Assembly: GCF_003014535.1 (NCBI RefSeq)
Contig: NZ_PYGD01000002.1
Span: 372,001-436,000, forward strand
Direction of reading: 5' to 3'
Source of the DNA: Taibaiella chishuiensis
Lineage (GTDB): Bacteria > Bacteroidota > Bacteroidia > Chitinophagales > Chitinophagaceae
Length of the DNA stretch: 64,000 nucleotides
The notes beneath the pieces were generated by a model. The model ran no database searches. It was not told where the DNA came from and was given only the letters and a program-made list of their open reading frames with translations. Below, in pieces: positions 16,418 through 24,871 of the stretch. Every line of letters starts with the position of its first letter. The first letter of the stretch is position 1. The position numbers and the translations under genes were made by a program.

Positions 16418-17131
16418 ATGAAACTGAATTTTATCAACAGGGCCTACCTGGCGTTGGCCTGCATCGTGCTGGTGGCCATTGTCGTGCGGATATGCCGGTA
16501 TAAAAGCTGGGAACGTTATTACTATTTCAGCAGTATATCGGCGCCGGCATCCTACCCGGTATATGTAAGGGAGGCTTATTTTATCACGGCCGATCCTAAC
16601 GACGACAGCTGGTTCGATAATCGGGATGTGAACGACTTCAACACCACCTGGGGCGACGAATACTTTTTCCCGGAAGTAAGAACGGCAATGCGCCTGCCCG
16701 AAAAACTGGTACTGAAATATGCATCCTACAGGGATAGTAAATTTTACCGCGATACCCTGGACCTGCCCCGGGAGCAGATCAGGCGGGCTTTTGAGCAAGC
16801 TGTTAAAAAGAACACCACCCGTAGCATGGGTACCAGCGACCAGGGCCGCCGCGGTCTTTATTTTGTGCTCGGCATCGGCAATGGCGGCAAGGTCGTGTTA
16901 TGGTTGCGGGGCAAGGGTTTCGAGCAACAGGTACTGAAAACGGTGATCGCGGCCCGCGAGCCTGAAGGTGATGATACCTATTATCGCAAACGCCTGCCCA
17001 AACAGGAATACCTCGATGAAGTATTCGACCGCCTGCCCGATAGCCTGCGCCGGGAAATGGCCCGTGGCTGGGAAGCCGGCGCCAGTTACGGCGATAGTCT
17101 TTCGCACTACACCGGCAAGGACGTGGACTAA
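16418..17131 (+). CDS. DUF2931-like membrane-anchored protein
   Basis: A 237-aa product from the ATG at 16418. One N-terminal anchor (residues 8-25) precedes an extracytoplasmic domain. The segment ISAPASYPVYVREAYFI, the WGDEYFFPEVRTAMRLPEKLVLKYASY stretch (substrate-like phrasing of DUF2931) and the C-terminal LP.SLRREM helix support the family. Its function is unknown; DUF2931 proteins often occur near toxin and immunity genes, but nothing here shows that. A strong bidirectional terminator follows. Confidence 0.6.
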   Translation: MKLNFINRAYLALACIVLVAIVVRICRYKSWERYYYFSSISAPASYPVYVREAYFITADPNDDSWFDNRDVNDFNTTWGDEYFFPEVRTAMRLPEKLVLKYASYRDSKFYRDTLDLPREQIRRAFEQAVKKNTTRSMGTSDQGRRGLYFVLGIGNGGKVVLWLRGKGFEQQVLKTVIAAREPEGDDTYYRKRLPKQEYLDEVFDRLPDSLRREMARGWEAGASYGDSLSHYTGKDVD

Positions 17132-17154
17132 TACTCCTTTGCGTAAAAAAAGAG

Positions 17155-17187
17155 AACACCCCGGCAGCAACCGGGGTGTTGTCTTTT
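17155..17187. terminator. Bidirectional rho-independent terminator
   Basis: A perfect 10-bp GC-rich stem (17155-17164 with 17171-17180) has a 6-nt loop, an A-run on one side and a T-run on the other. It separates the convergent DUF2931-like and EamA genes. Confidence 0.85.
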
Positions 17188-17203
17188 TATGGATAGATTA
17201 TAC

Positions 17204-18160
17204 CTAACTTACCTTGGTATCTTCCAGCGTTTGGGCTTGCGCCGTGTCTTTTACTTCCTCCCGGGGCTTCTTTTTTCTATAACCTGCATTAATAAAATAT
17301 ACCCCGGTAACCGTAGTGGCAAAGGCTATGGCCGTATAAGGCGTTACCTTTTCGTTGAGGATCAGGAAACCCAGGCCCACCGCGATAAAGGGATTGATAT
17401 AGGCATATACCGCTACCAGTCCTACCGGCAGGTTGCGGATGGCGTAGAGATAACAGAAATAAGAAAGCAGGGAGCCGAAAAGGATCAGGTAGACCAGGGC
17501 CCATATACTGTCGCTGCTTACGGTTTGCAGTTCGCTGTAATCATCCAGGAAGAAGGAGGCCAGGATCAGCGACAGGCCGCCACTGGTAAGCTGCAGCGCC
17601 GTATTGATATAAGGATCGGTAGTCGCGGCGCTCTTCTTCATATAGATCGTGCCGGCGGCCCAGGCCAGCGAAGCCAGGAAGGTTGCGATCACGCCCCAGA
17701 AATAACGCGCATCGCCCAGGTCGCTGAGGTTGTCTTTAAAAATAAGTACGATGCCCACACAGCCCAGCAATAAGCCCGTTACGATCTTTTTATTGAGGTC
17801 GCGGCCATCGCCGGTAATAAAATTGATCACCACCACGTACAGGGGCATAATGGAAACGATAAGCGCGGCAAGACCGCTCGGGATGTACTTTTCAGCCCAT
17901 CCGATAACACCGTTGCCCAGGCCCAGCATCAAAATGCCGGGAATGACCTGGCGGATCACGTCGCGGTAACGGAAGCTGAATTTCTTTTTCAGGAAAGGAA
18001 GCACCAGCCAGAGTATCAGCGCCGCGGTACAGTGCCGCAGGCCGGAAAACAGGAAGGCGGGAAAGCCGGTCACACCTACACGCATAGCCAGGTAAGTAGT
18101 GCCCCATACCACGCAAACTACAGCAAGGGCCAGGTAGGCCCTGGTATTCTCTTTGAACAT
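17204..18160 (-). CDS. EamA/DMT-family 10-TM transporter
   Basis: A 318-aa product from the ATG at 18158-18160 (MFKENTRAYLALA); an ATG at 18175 is also possible. Two EamA repeats are evident, each with about five transmembrane helices: VWGTTYLAMRVGVTGFPAFLFSGLRH opens the first, FWGVIATFLASLAWAAGTIYMKK the second, and AYINPFIAVGLGFLILNEKVT closes it. These exporters handle amino acids or metabolites. It is divergent from a MocR-type regulator with only 145 nt between start codons, suggesting that the regulator controls it. Confidence 0.92.
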   Translation of the reverse strand: MFKENTRAYLALAVVCVVWGTTYLAMRVGVTGFPAFLFSGLRHCTAALILWLVLPFLKKKFSFRYRDVIRQVIPGILMLGLGNGVIGWAEKYIPSGLAALIVSIMPLYVVVINFITGDGRDLNKKIVTGLLLGCVGIVLIFKDNLSDLGDARYFWGVIATFLASLAWAAGTIYMKKSAATTDPYINTALQLTSGGLSLILASFFLDDYSELQTVSSDSIWALVYLILFGSLLSYFCYLYAIRNLPVGLVAVYAYINPFIAVGLGFLILNEKVTPYTAIAFATTVTGVYFINAGYRKKKPREEVKDTAQAQTLEDTKVS

Positions 18161-18279
18161 ACAGGAAGGGAACATTGGGTTATATTGATTGCCGGAGGTA
18201 GGAAAGCCCGGAGGCCGGATCAACAAATGTCCCGACAAATGTGGCGAAATTTTTATTACCAATACAGATACAAAAACAT

Positions 18280-18287
18280 TAATTTTG
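18280..18287 (+). promoter_or_regulatory. -7 box of the MocR gene
   Basis: TAATTTTG, a perfect TAnnTTTG, 18 nt before the ATG at 18306. It lies in the shared divergent region with the EamA gene. Confidence 0.45.
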
Positions 18288-18305
18288 AGCGATACAGTTT
18301 GTCTT

Positions 18306-19745
18306 ATGAAAACCCTCGCTTTATCCGCTAAAGAACATCTTTATCTCCGTATTGCCCAGAGCATCGAACGCCAGATCGACACCGGCGTATTGAAGATCGG
18401 GGATAAGCTGCCCTCTATCCGTATGGTATGCCGCGAACATGGCGTAAGCATGAGCACCGCTACCCAGGCCTATTTCGAGCTGGAGCGCAAAGCCCTGATC
18501 GAGTCGCGGCCCCAGTCGGGTTATTATGTACGGAGCTGTCCGCGCAAAAGGCTGGGCGTACCGGCTACCAGCAAACCCGTAAACCGGCATGGCAACGAGG
18601 GGCAACCCGAAGACATCATTACCCGCATCTACCAGGACATCAGCCGTAAGGATCTTACGCTGTTATCGCTGAGCGTGCCCTCCGACGAACTGTTGCCTAT
18701 TGCCAAACTCAATAAAGGCATGGTACAGGCCATGCGCGAACTACCGGGCAGCGGCACCGCTTACGAAGACATACAGGGCAACGACAAACTGCGCCGCGAT
18801 ATTGCACGCTGGTCGTTTACCTGGGGCGGCAACCTGGAAGAAAACGATATCGTAACCACGGCGGGTAGTATGAACGCCATTTCCTTTTGCCTGATGGCGC
18901 TTACCGAAAGGGGCGATACCGTGGCCGTCGAAAGCCCGGTATACTTCGGCATCCTGCAACTGGCGCAGAGCCTGGGGCTTAAGGTGCTGGAACTGCCTAC
19001 CAATGCCTGTACCGGGGTGGAGATCGATGCCTTGAAAAAGGCGTTGGAGCGTAACCAGGTCAAAGTATGCCTGCTGATCAGCAATTTTAATAATCCCCTG
19101 GGCAGCCGTATGCCCGACAGTCATAAGCAGGAGGTGGTGCGGCTGATGGAGCGGCATAATGTGCCGCTTATCGAAGACGATATTTATGGTGATGTATACT
19201 TTGGCGATAGCCGGCCGTTATGCTGCAAAAGCTTCGACGAGAGCGGCATTGTACTGTGGTGCGGTTCGGTATCGAAAACCCTGGCGCCCGGCTACCGTGT
19301 AGGCTGGGTAGCTCCCGGCAAGTTTAAGGAAGAGGTGATCCGCCGTAAGATCTTTCATTCCATCTCGGCAACAACGCTGACGCAGGAGGTGATCGCCAAT
19401 TTCCTGGAAAACGGCCGCTACGAGAACCACCTGCGGCGGTTGCGGCAAACCCTGCACACCAGTTGCCTGCAATACATCCGTGCCATTGCCGAATATTTTC
19501 CCGAAGGTACCAAGGTAAGTCATCCCGACGGCGGCTTTGTGCTTTGGGTCGAACTGGATAAAAAGGCCGATACCATCGCCCTTTACGAAAAGGCGGTGCG
19601 GCATAAGATCAGCTTTGCCCCGGGCCGCATCTTTACCCTGCAGCAACAGTTTAATAATTGCATGCGGCTGAGCTATGGCGTACGCTGGAGCGATAAGCTG
19701 GACGATACCCTTAAGCTGCTCGGTAAGCTGGCGCATACGCATTAA
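18306..19745 (+). CDS. MocR-family (GntR HTH + aminotransferase) transcriptional regulator
   Basis: A 479-aa product from the ATG at 18306. Residues 1-75 form a GntR winged helix (LYLRIAQSIERQIDTGVLKIGDKLPSIRMV, then SMSTATQAYFELE and SGYYV). The rest is a fold-type-I aminotransferase: TAYEDIQGNDKLRRDIAR, VTTAGSMNAISF, SNFNNPLGS, EDDIYGDVYF, and the PLP lysine in CGSVSKTLAPGYRVGWV. MocR proteins sense PLP or amines and usually act on a divergent target, here the EamA transporter gene. Confidence 0.94.
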   Translation: MKTLALSAKEHLYLRIAQSIERQIDTGVLKIGDKLPSIRMVCREHGVSMSTATQAYFELERKALIESRPQSGYYVRSCPRKRLGVPATSKPVNRHGNEGQPEDIITRIYQDISRKDLTLLSLSVPSDELLPIAKLNKGMVQAMRELPGSGTAYEDIQGNDKLRRDIARWSFTWGGNLEENDIVTTAGSMNAISFCLMALTERGDTVAVESPVYFGILQLAQSLGLKVLELPTNACTGVEIDALKKALERNQVKVCLLISNFNNPLGSRMPDSHKQEVVRLMERHNVPLIEDDIYGDVYFGDSRPLCCKSFDESGIVLWCGSVSKTLAPGYRVGWVAPGKFKEEVIRRKIFHSISATTLTQEVIANFLENGRYENHLRRLRQTLHTSCLQYIRAIAEYFPEGTKVSHPDGGFVLWVELDKKADTIALYEKAVRHKISFAPGRIFTLQQQFNNCMRLSYGVRWSDKLDDTLKLLGKLAHTH

Positions 19746-19750
19746 ATGAA

Positions 19751-19780
19751 CAAGGCTGTCCCGGTAGCGGGACAGCCTTG
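19751..19780. terminator. Terminator hairpin between convergent genes
   Basis: A perfect 13-bp stem (19751-19763 with 19768-19780) has a GTAG loop. The T-run is poor, but its position between two stop codons supports termination. Confidence 0.7.
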
Positions 19781-19809
19781 CCTGTAAGTTTAAAGTAAAG
19801 TCTTATTTC

Positions 19810-20757
19810 TTATTGTTTATTGCGCAGGTTCTTCAGCATATCCTCCGTCATTTTTGCGAGGTCGAACTCATGCTTCCAACCCCAGTCGGCGCGGGCCTCG
19901 CTGTCGTCGATGCTTTGCGGCCAGCTGGCAGCGATCTGCTGCCGGTAGTCGGGTGCATAGTCGATCGTAAATTCGGGGATATGTAATTTAATGGATTCGC
20001 TGATCTCCTTGGGCGAAAAGCTCATGGCCGACAGGTTATAAGCTGTACGGTTCCGGATCTTTTCGGCCGGGGCTTCCATCAGTTCGATGGTGGCGCGGAT
20101 GGCGTCATCCATATACATCATCGGCAGGTAAGTATCTTCGGAGAGGAAGCAGGTAAAGTGCTGCTTTTTCAGCGCTTCAATATAAATGTCGATGGCATAG
20201 TCGGTAGTACCGCCGCCGGGCGCCGATTTCCAGCTGATCAGGCCGGGATAACGCAGGCTGCGGATATCGAGGCCATAACGGTTAAAATAATATTGGCACC
20301 ACAGTTCGCCGGCATATTTGCTGATACCGTATACGGTAGTCGGCTCCATAATGGTATGTTGCGGGGTATTTTGCCGGGGCGTATTGGGACCGAATGCGGC
20401 AATAGAGCTGGGCCAGTAGAATTTCTTCACCTTGTTTTCGCGGCAGATCTCCAGCAGGTTCAGCAGGCTTTGCATATTGATATCCCAGGCCCAGATCGGG
20501 TTGGCCTCGCCGGTAGCCGACAGGATGGCGGCCAGCAGGTATACCTGGGTAATATTTTCGCGGGCTACGATTTTGGCTACCTCTTTGGTATCCATTACGT
20601 CGAGGTTGAAGAACGGCCCGTTATCTTCCTTTAAAATTGGATGTTCTTCTCGTATATCAGTAGCGATTACATTGTTACGGCCATAAATTTTACGGAGCGC
20701 AAGCGTAAGTTCAACGCCGATCTGGCCTCCGGCACCGATAATGAGAATTTTATCCAT
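19810..20757 (-). CDS. L-threonine 3-dehydrogenase, SDR/epimerase type
   Basis: A 315-aa product (MDKILIIGAGGQIGVELTLAL), with an in-frame ATG three codons earlier. The NAD-binding motif is GAGGQIG. VYLLAAILSATGEANPIWAWDINMQSL, FYWPSSIAAFGP, TVYGISKYAGELWCQYY (the YxxxK catalytic pair) and LRYPGLISWKSAPGGGTTDYA are the signatures of the extended-SDR threonine dehydrogenase found in Flavobacteria and animals. It converts L-threonine to 2-amino-3-oxobutyrate, which a KBL ligase would cleave; no kbl gene is nearby. Confidence 0.9.
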   Translation of the reverse strand: MDKILIIGAGGQIGVELTLALRKIYGRNNVIATDIREEHPILKEDNGPFFNLDVMDTKEVAKIVARENITQVYLLAAILSATGEANPIWAWDINMQSLLNLLEICRENKVKKFYWPSSIAAFGPNTPRQNTPQHTIMEPTTVYGISKYAGELWCQYYFNRYGLDIRSLRYPGLISWKSAPGGGTTDYAIDIYIEALKKQHFTCFLSEDTYLPMMYMDDAIRATIELMEAPAEKIRNRTAYNLSAMSFSPKEISESIKLHIPEFTIDYAPDYRQQIAASWPQSIDDSEARADWGWKHEFDLAKMTEDMLKNLRNKQ

Positions 20758-20821
20758 AGGTTGCAAGATATCTCCCCCCGGGGAGCAGTTTTATTAAATG
20801 ATTAAACAGGATATATGATTC

Positions 20822-20850
20822 CCTGCGCCGGGTAGGGTACCCGGCACAGG
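20822..20850 (-). terminator. Hairpin downstream of carA
   Basis: A 13-bp inverted repeat with one mismatch (20822-20834 with 20838-20850) has a 3-nt loop. No T-run follows on the minus strand, so efficiency is unclear. Confidence 0.5.
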
Positions 20851-20863
20851 CACTTATTATTCT

Positions 20864-21988
20864 TTAGTTGAGGCTGATGCCTTCCGTTTTACAGATCAGT
20901 TCGATAAAATCGTCGAACAGGTAACGGGAGTCGTACGGGCCGGGGGTGCTTTCGGGGTGGTATTGCACCGAAAAAGCCGGTTTGTTTTTCATCCGGATAC
21001 CTTCGATAGAATTATCGTTCAGGTTGATGTGGGTGATCTCCAGTTCCGGGTTGGCACGCGTAGCTTCGGGATCGATGCCAAAGCCATGGTTTTGCGTGGT
21101 GATCTCGCATTTGCCGGTAACCAGGTTCTTAACCGGGTGGTTCAGTCCGCGGTGACCATGGTGCATTTTGAACGTAGGGATGCCGTTGGCCTGCGCAAGC
21201 AATTGCTGACCGAGACAGATACCGAACAGGGCCTTACCGGAGTTCAGGATGTCTTTTACGGTATTTACCGCGTATTCCATAGAGGCCGGATCGCCGGGAC
21301 CGTTGGAAATAAAGATGCCATGCGGGTTAAATGCGCTCAGTTCTGCAAAGCTGGTTTTGGCGGGGAATACTTTAAGGTAAGCGCCGCGGCTCACCAGCGA
21401 GGTAAGAATATTTCTTTTTACACCAAAGTCCAGTACCGCGATACGGATATCGGCGCTTTCGTCGCCTACGGTGTAGGGGGCATCGGTGGTAACGGCTGAG
21501 GAGAGTTCAAGACCTTTCATCGGCGGCACTTTGGCCAGCATCTGCTGCAGTTCGGCCAGGTCTTCCGTCTCAGAAGAGATCACGCAGTTCATCGCGCCTT
21601 TGGTGCGTACATGTTGTACCAGCGCCCGGGTATCTACATCCTGTATGGCCACGATATTGTGGTCGGTCAGGTAGTCGGCCAGCGAACCGGTTGCCGTCAT
21701 GCGGGAATAGCGTTGTGCTATATTTTTACAGATCAGACCTTTAATGGTCACTTTATCGGATTCGGTATCTTCTTTATTGACGCCGTAGTTGCCGACATAA
21801 CAGGTACTCATGATCAGCATCTGGCCGGTATAGCTGGGGTCGGTAAATATTTCCTGGTAGCCGGTCATGCCGGTCGTGAAACATAACTCTCCACCTGTAG
21901 TTCCTATTTTACCAAATGATTTTCCTTTGAAAAGTGTACCGTCTTCAAGTAAGAGATAGGCATTACGCGTATTCGTGTCCTGGGGCAT
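20864..21988 (-). CDS. carA: Carbamoyl-phosphate synthase small (glutaminase) subunit
   Basis: A 374-aa product from the ATG at 21986-21988 (MPQDTNTRNAYLLL), normal CarA length. The N-terminal CarA domain is clear (LEDGTLFKGKSFG, FTTGMTGYQEIFTDPSY). The class I amidotransferase domain has GVKRNIL, ISNGPGDP, the nucleophile in FGICLGQQLLA and the His/Glu pair in QYHPESTPGP. It supplies ammonia from glutamine for carbamoyl phosphate, feeding pyrimidines and arginine. carB is not adjacent. The -7 box is at 22030-22037. Confidence 0.96.
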   Translation of the reverse strand: MPQDTNTRNAYLLLEDGTLFKGKSFGKIGTTGGELCFTTGMTGYQEIFTDPSYTGQMLIMSTCYVGNYGVNKEDTESDKVTIKGLICKNIAQRYSRMTATGSLADYLTDHNIVAIQDVDTRALVQHVRTKGAMNCVISSETEDLAELQQMLAKVPPMKGLELSSAVTTDAPYTVGDESADIRIAVLDFGVKRNILTSLVSRGAYLKVFPAKTSFAELSAFNPHGIFISNGPGDPASMEYAVNTVKDILNSGKALFGICLGQQLLAQANGIPTFKMHHGHRGLNHPVKNLVTGKCEITTQNHGFGIDPEATRANPELEITHINLNDNSIEGIRMKNKPAFSVQYHPESTPGPYDSRYLFDDFIELICKTEGISLN

Positions 21989-22029
21989 TGATGTGAATTG
22001 ACTTGTTTTTTTGGAGGTCAAAAGTATGC

Positions 22030-22037
22030 AAAGATAC
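22030..22037 (-). promoter_or_regulatory. -7 box of carA
   Basis: Minus-strand TATCTTTG, a perfect TAnnTTTG. It gives a leader of about 35 nt. Confidence 0.5.
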
Positions 22038-22297
22038 ACTTGGAAAATTAAAAAGCGGCATAAAAAAAGCAGGAGGCTGAGGTGGCTCGGGTACCCGGCT
22101 TAAAATGCAGTTGGGCGGCGGCATACCGGTATAAAATATATGGTTTGCGAATAAATTAACCTCGTATTTACGGCCCGGGTTTTCGCGCGGCGGTCATGAA
22201 GTTATAAATGATGATCGCGGCTATGGGAAAAATATTTTTTTTATCGCCAATTAAACTTTGCTGCTTTATTTAAGTCCATTGACCTGGGTAAGGGTAC

Positions 22298-22313
22298 GAA
22301 CATTTAAATGTTC
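22298..22313. promoter_or_regulatory. Perfect 16-bp palindrome, candidate operator
   Basis: GAACATTTAAATGTTC is a perfect palindrome 165 nt upstream of the XRE gene. Its GAACA/TGTTC half-sites recur at 22898-22936 in front of pyrD, which suggests a shared binding protein. Confidence 0.45.
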
Positions 22314-22477
22314 CATATAATAGTCAGATAATCAATTGTTTTTCAGTATATATATCCGGTATAATTTTTTATCTCTGAACGCTTTGAAATGTTCATATTT
22401 AATGTAATTTTACCCGGGCTAAAATCCAAACCAAAACCAACCAGAATAAGTCTTCTTTAACCAAACCAAAAGTATTT

Positions 22478-22870
22478 ATGAGAAAAGTTGTTGAGAACGT
22501 GCGGAAGTTGCGGGAGTTACGCAATTTTACGCAGCAGCACATGGCAGATAAGCTGGAAATGACCCAGGGTAATTACGCACGGATCGAGAATGAAGAAATT
22601 AATTTATCCGAGGAAAGATTACAGAAGATTGCTGCACTTTTAGGCTATAGTGTCGAATTTATCACGGAGTTCGATATTGAAAAGATTAACAGTGGCGTTG
22701 CCGAGAAAAAAGACGCAGCAGAAGGGGATGTTTTCCAATATAAAATAAGTCCCGAACTGAAGCAGCTTTACGAAGGCCGGATCAAAGCGCTGGAGAGTTA
22801 TATCGACGAACTGAAAGCCGAGATCCGCGAGCTGAAGGGCGTCCGGATCAATCCGCAGATCGTGTCCTGA
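22478..22870 (+). CDS. XRE-family helix-turn-helix regulator with C-terminal coiled coil
   Basis: A 130-aa product. Residues 5-62 are a Cro/C1-type HTH ([48 protein letters not shown]). Residues about 90-122 form a heptad-like coiled coil ([24 protein letters not shown]), probably for dimerisation. It may bind the GAACA/TGTTC palindrome upstream of itself and the related inverted repeat in front of pyrD; both are inferences from position. It lies between carA and pyrD. Confidence 0.9.
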   Translation: MRKVVENVRKLRELRNFTQQHMADKLEMTQGNYARIENEEINLSEERLQKIAALLGYSVEFITEFDIEKINSGVAEKKDAAEGDVFQYKISPELKQLYEGRIKALESYIDELKAEIRELKGVRINPQIVS

Positions 22871-22897
22871 ACCGGGATACAACCTGTGTGAAGCAGA

Positions 22898-22936
22898 GGG
22901 CGGAACAGAAAGTCATTTTGACGATTTGTTCCGCCC
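22898..22936. promoter_or_regulatory. Inverted repeat spanning the pyrD -33 region
   Basis: GGGCGGAACA (22898-22907) and its exact complement TGTTCCGCCC (22927-22936) flank the pyrD -33 TTG. It could be an operator or a terminator of the XRE gene, but no T-run follows. Confidence 0.5.
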
Positions 22937-22947
22937 CCTTATCTTTG
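22917..22947 (+). promoter_or_regulatory. Promoter of pyrD, giving a leaderless mRNA
   Basis: TTTG at 22917-22920, a 19-nt spacer and TATCTTTG at 22940-22947 match the Bacteroidota consensus. The -7 box ends 5 nt before the ATG at 22953. Confidence 0.7.
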
Positions 22948-22952
22948 CCGCC

Positions 22953-23972
22953 ATGTACGCCTTAATCAAGTATGTCCTGTTTCGCCGGGATCCCGAGGTG
23001 ATTCATTACTGGGTAATGAACAACCTGAAAAAATGGTATAAAAATCCGTTGACCCGGAGCTTTCTGAAAAAGAACTTTACGCTCGAAAAAAAGGAACTGG
23101 AGCGTACGCTATGGGGCCTCAAATTTAAAAACCCGGTAGGCCTGGCCGCGGGTTTTGATAAAGATGCAAAATATACGGACGAACTGGCCGGACTGGGTTT
23201 CGGATTTATCGAGATCGGTACCGTAACACCGCTGGCCCAGGATGGCAACGACAAACCCCGCCTGTTCCGCCTGCCCGAAGACAAGGCCCTGATCAACCGG
23301 ATGGGGTTTAACAACGAAGGGGTAAAAGCGGCCGCCGCGCGCCTGCGCAACCGCAAATCCGATATCATCATCGGGGGTAATATCGGCAAAAACAAGATCA
23401 CACCCAACGAACAGGCCACCAACGATTACGAGACCTGCTTCCGCGAGCTCTACGATGTAGTCGACTATTTTACGGTAAACGTGAGCAGCCCGAATACCCC
23501 TAACCTGCGCGAGCTGCAGGAAAAAGAACCCCTGCAACAATTACTGACCCGCCTGCAGATCATCAATACCGAACTGGGAAAAGAAAGACCCATTCTCCTT
23601 AAAATAGCACCGGATCTTACCCGCGAACAACTCGACGATATTATCGATATCGTCAATACCACACATATACATGGTATCGTGGCTACCAATACCACCATCA
23701 GCCGTGCCGGTCTTAAAACCGATGGCAAGACTGTAGAAGATATGGGCGCCGGTGGCGTAAGCGGCCTGCCGGTACGTGAAAAAGCGACCGATGTGATCCG
23801 TTATATCCACCAGCGCAGCAAAGGCGCTATTCCCATTATCGCTGCCGGCGGTATCTTTACGGCCAGCGACGCACGCGAAAAACTGGAAGCCGGCGCATCG
23901 CTGGTACAGGTATACACCGGCTTCATTTACGAAGGTCCGGCTATCGTTAAAAAAATATGTTCCGGTCTCTAA
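22953..23972 (+). CDS. pyrD: Dihydroorotate dehydrogenase, class 2 (quinone-linked)
   Basis: A 339-aa product from the ATG at 22953; a longer frame would overlap the promoter. The N-terminal [24 protein letters not shown] is the membrane-associating extension of class 2 enzymes. [60 protein letters not shown] and [14 protein letters not shown] (with the class 2 catalytic Ser region) are diagnostic. [11 protein letters not shown] and [12 protein letters not shown] bind FMN phosphate. It oxidises dihydroorotate to orotate, passing electrons to quinone. Confidence 0.96.
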   Translation: MYALIKYVLFRRDPEVIHYWVMNNLKKWYKNPLTRSFLKKNFTLEKKELERTLWGLKFKNPVGLAAGFDKDAKYTDELAGLGFGFIEIGTVTPLAQDGNDKPRLFRLPEDKALINRMGFNNEGVKAAAARLRNRKSDIIIGGNIGKNKITPNEQATNDYETCFRELYDVVDYFTVNVSSPNTPNLRELQEKEPLQQLLTRLQIINTELGKERPILLKIAPDLTREQLDDIIDIVNTTHIHGIVATNTTISRAGLKTDGKTVEDMGAGGVSGLPVREKATDVIRYIHQRSKGAIPIIAAGGIFTASDAREKLEAGASLVQVYTGFIYEGPAIVKKICSGL

Positions 23973-24004
23973 CTTTAATCCCTGTCAAATAGTTTTACAC
24001 GTTT

Positions 24005-24784
24005 ATGGAACATCTTTTTACGGCCGATAATATCATCAGCTTTATCGTACTGGTCGTACTCGAAATTGTGCTGGGTATCGACAATGTGATCTTTGTCAGC
24101 ATTATCCTGAACCGCCTGCCCCAGGCCCTGCAGAAAAAAGGCCGCCTGATCTGGATGGTCACCGGTATCGCGGTGCGATCGTTGTTGCTGTTTGCCCTGC
24201 AATGGTTGCTGGCACAAAAAGGCAAGCCCGTGTTTACCTTATGGGATAAGGGTTTCGACCTGGCCAGCCTCGTCATGCTCGGCGGCGGTATCTTCCTGAT
24301 CTACAAAACCGTAATGGAGATCCACCACAAACTGGAAGGCGAAGAGGAGCATGCTAAAGATAAAAAGGGTACGCTTACCCTGGGTAAGGCGGTATTCCAG
24401 ATTATCCTGATCGATATGATCTTCAGTTTCGATAGTATTATTACGGCAGGCGGTACGGCCAAGCACCTCGAGATTATGATTGCCGCCGTGGTGATCGCCA
24501 TGCTGGTCATGTTCCTGTTCAGCGCCAATATCGCGGCGTTCATCCACAAACATCCGACCATCAAAATGCTGGCGCTTTCGTTCCTGGTAATGATCGGCTT
24601 TATCCTGCTGGTCGAGGGCTGGGACTCCGAGCGGTCGCATGAGCTGCACCTGAAGAACTACGCCTACTTCGCTATGGCCTTCTCTTTCCTGGTCGAGTTG
24701 CTCAATATGCGCCTGCGTAAAAAGACAAGTCCGCCGGTGACGCTGCGCGAACCCACACTGGACGAAAAAGAAGCACAACAATAA
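24005..24784 (+). CDS. TerC-family integral membrane protein
   Basis: A 259-aa product with about seven transmembrane helices. VLLEIVLGIDNVIFVSIILNRLP-like text at residues 17-38 contains the Asp/Asn of the TerC signature, repeated at IDMIFSFDSIITAGG (about 138-152). The His/acid-rich loop (HHKLEGEEEHAKDKKG) between the halves is typical. TerC/Alx-type proteins export manganese and are linked to tellurite resistance. It lies 32 nt after pyrD and may be co-transcribed with it. It ends at a strong terminator. Confidence 0.92.
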   Translation: MEHLFTADNIISFIVLVVLEIVLGIDNVIFVSIILNRLPQALQKKGRLIWMVTGIAVRSLLLFALQWLLAQKGKPVFTLWDKGFDLASLVMLGGGIFLIYKTVMEIHHKLEGEEEHAKDKKGTLTLGKAVFQIILIDMIFSFDSIITAGGTAKHLEIMIAAVVIAMLVMFLFSANIAAFIHKHPTIKMLALSFLVMIGFILLVEGWDSERSHELHLKNYAYFAMAFSFLVELLNMRLRKKTSPPVTLREPTLDEKEAQQ

Positions 24785-24813
24785 GTATCGTAAACAGAGC
24801 CGGTATAAAACAA

Positions 24814-24844
24814 AAAGCGGGACATGGTCATCATGTCCCGCTTT
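24814..24844. terminator. Bidirectional terminator between terC-like and peptidase genes
   Basis: A perfect 13-bp stem (24814-24826 with 24832-24844) has a 5-nt loop and A/T flanks. Confidence 0.85.
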
Positions 24845-24871
24845 GTATGGATGACCCCGGCAGGGGGGATT

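Larger units (their letters stand above)
21989..22477. other. Intergenic region between carA and the XRE regulator
   Basis: This divergent spacer of about 490 bp is AT-rich in its right half. It holds the carA promoter, a perfect 16-bp palindrome at 22298-22313, further GAAC/ATGTTC half-sites at about 22377-22393 and a CCAAACCAAAACC-type direct repeat at about 22426-22470. No open frame with coding character was seen. Confidence 0.6.

Noticed and set aside
22926-22952. Longer N-terminus for pyrD
   Set aside because: The upstream frame runs through the -7 box; the ATG at 22953 matches class 2 enzymes.
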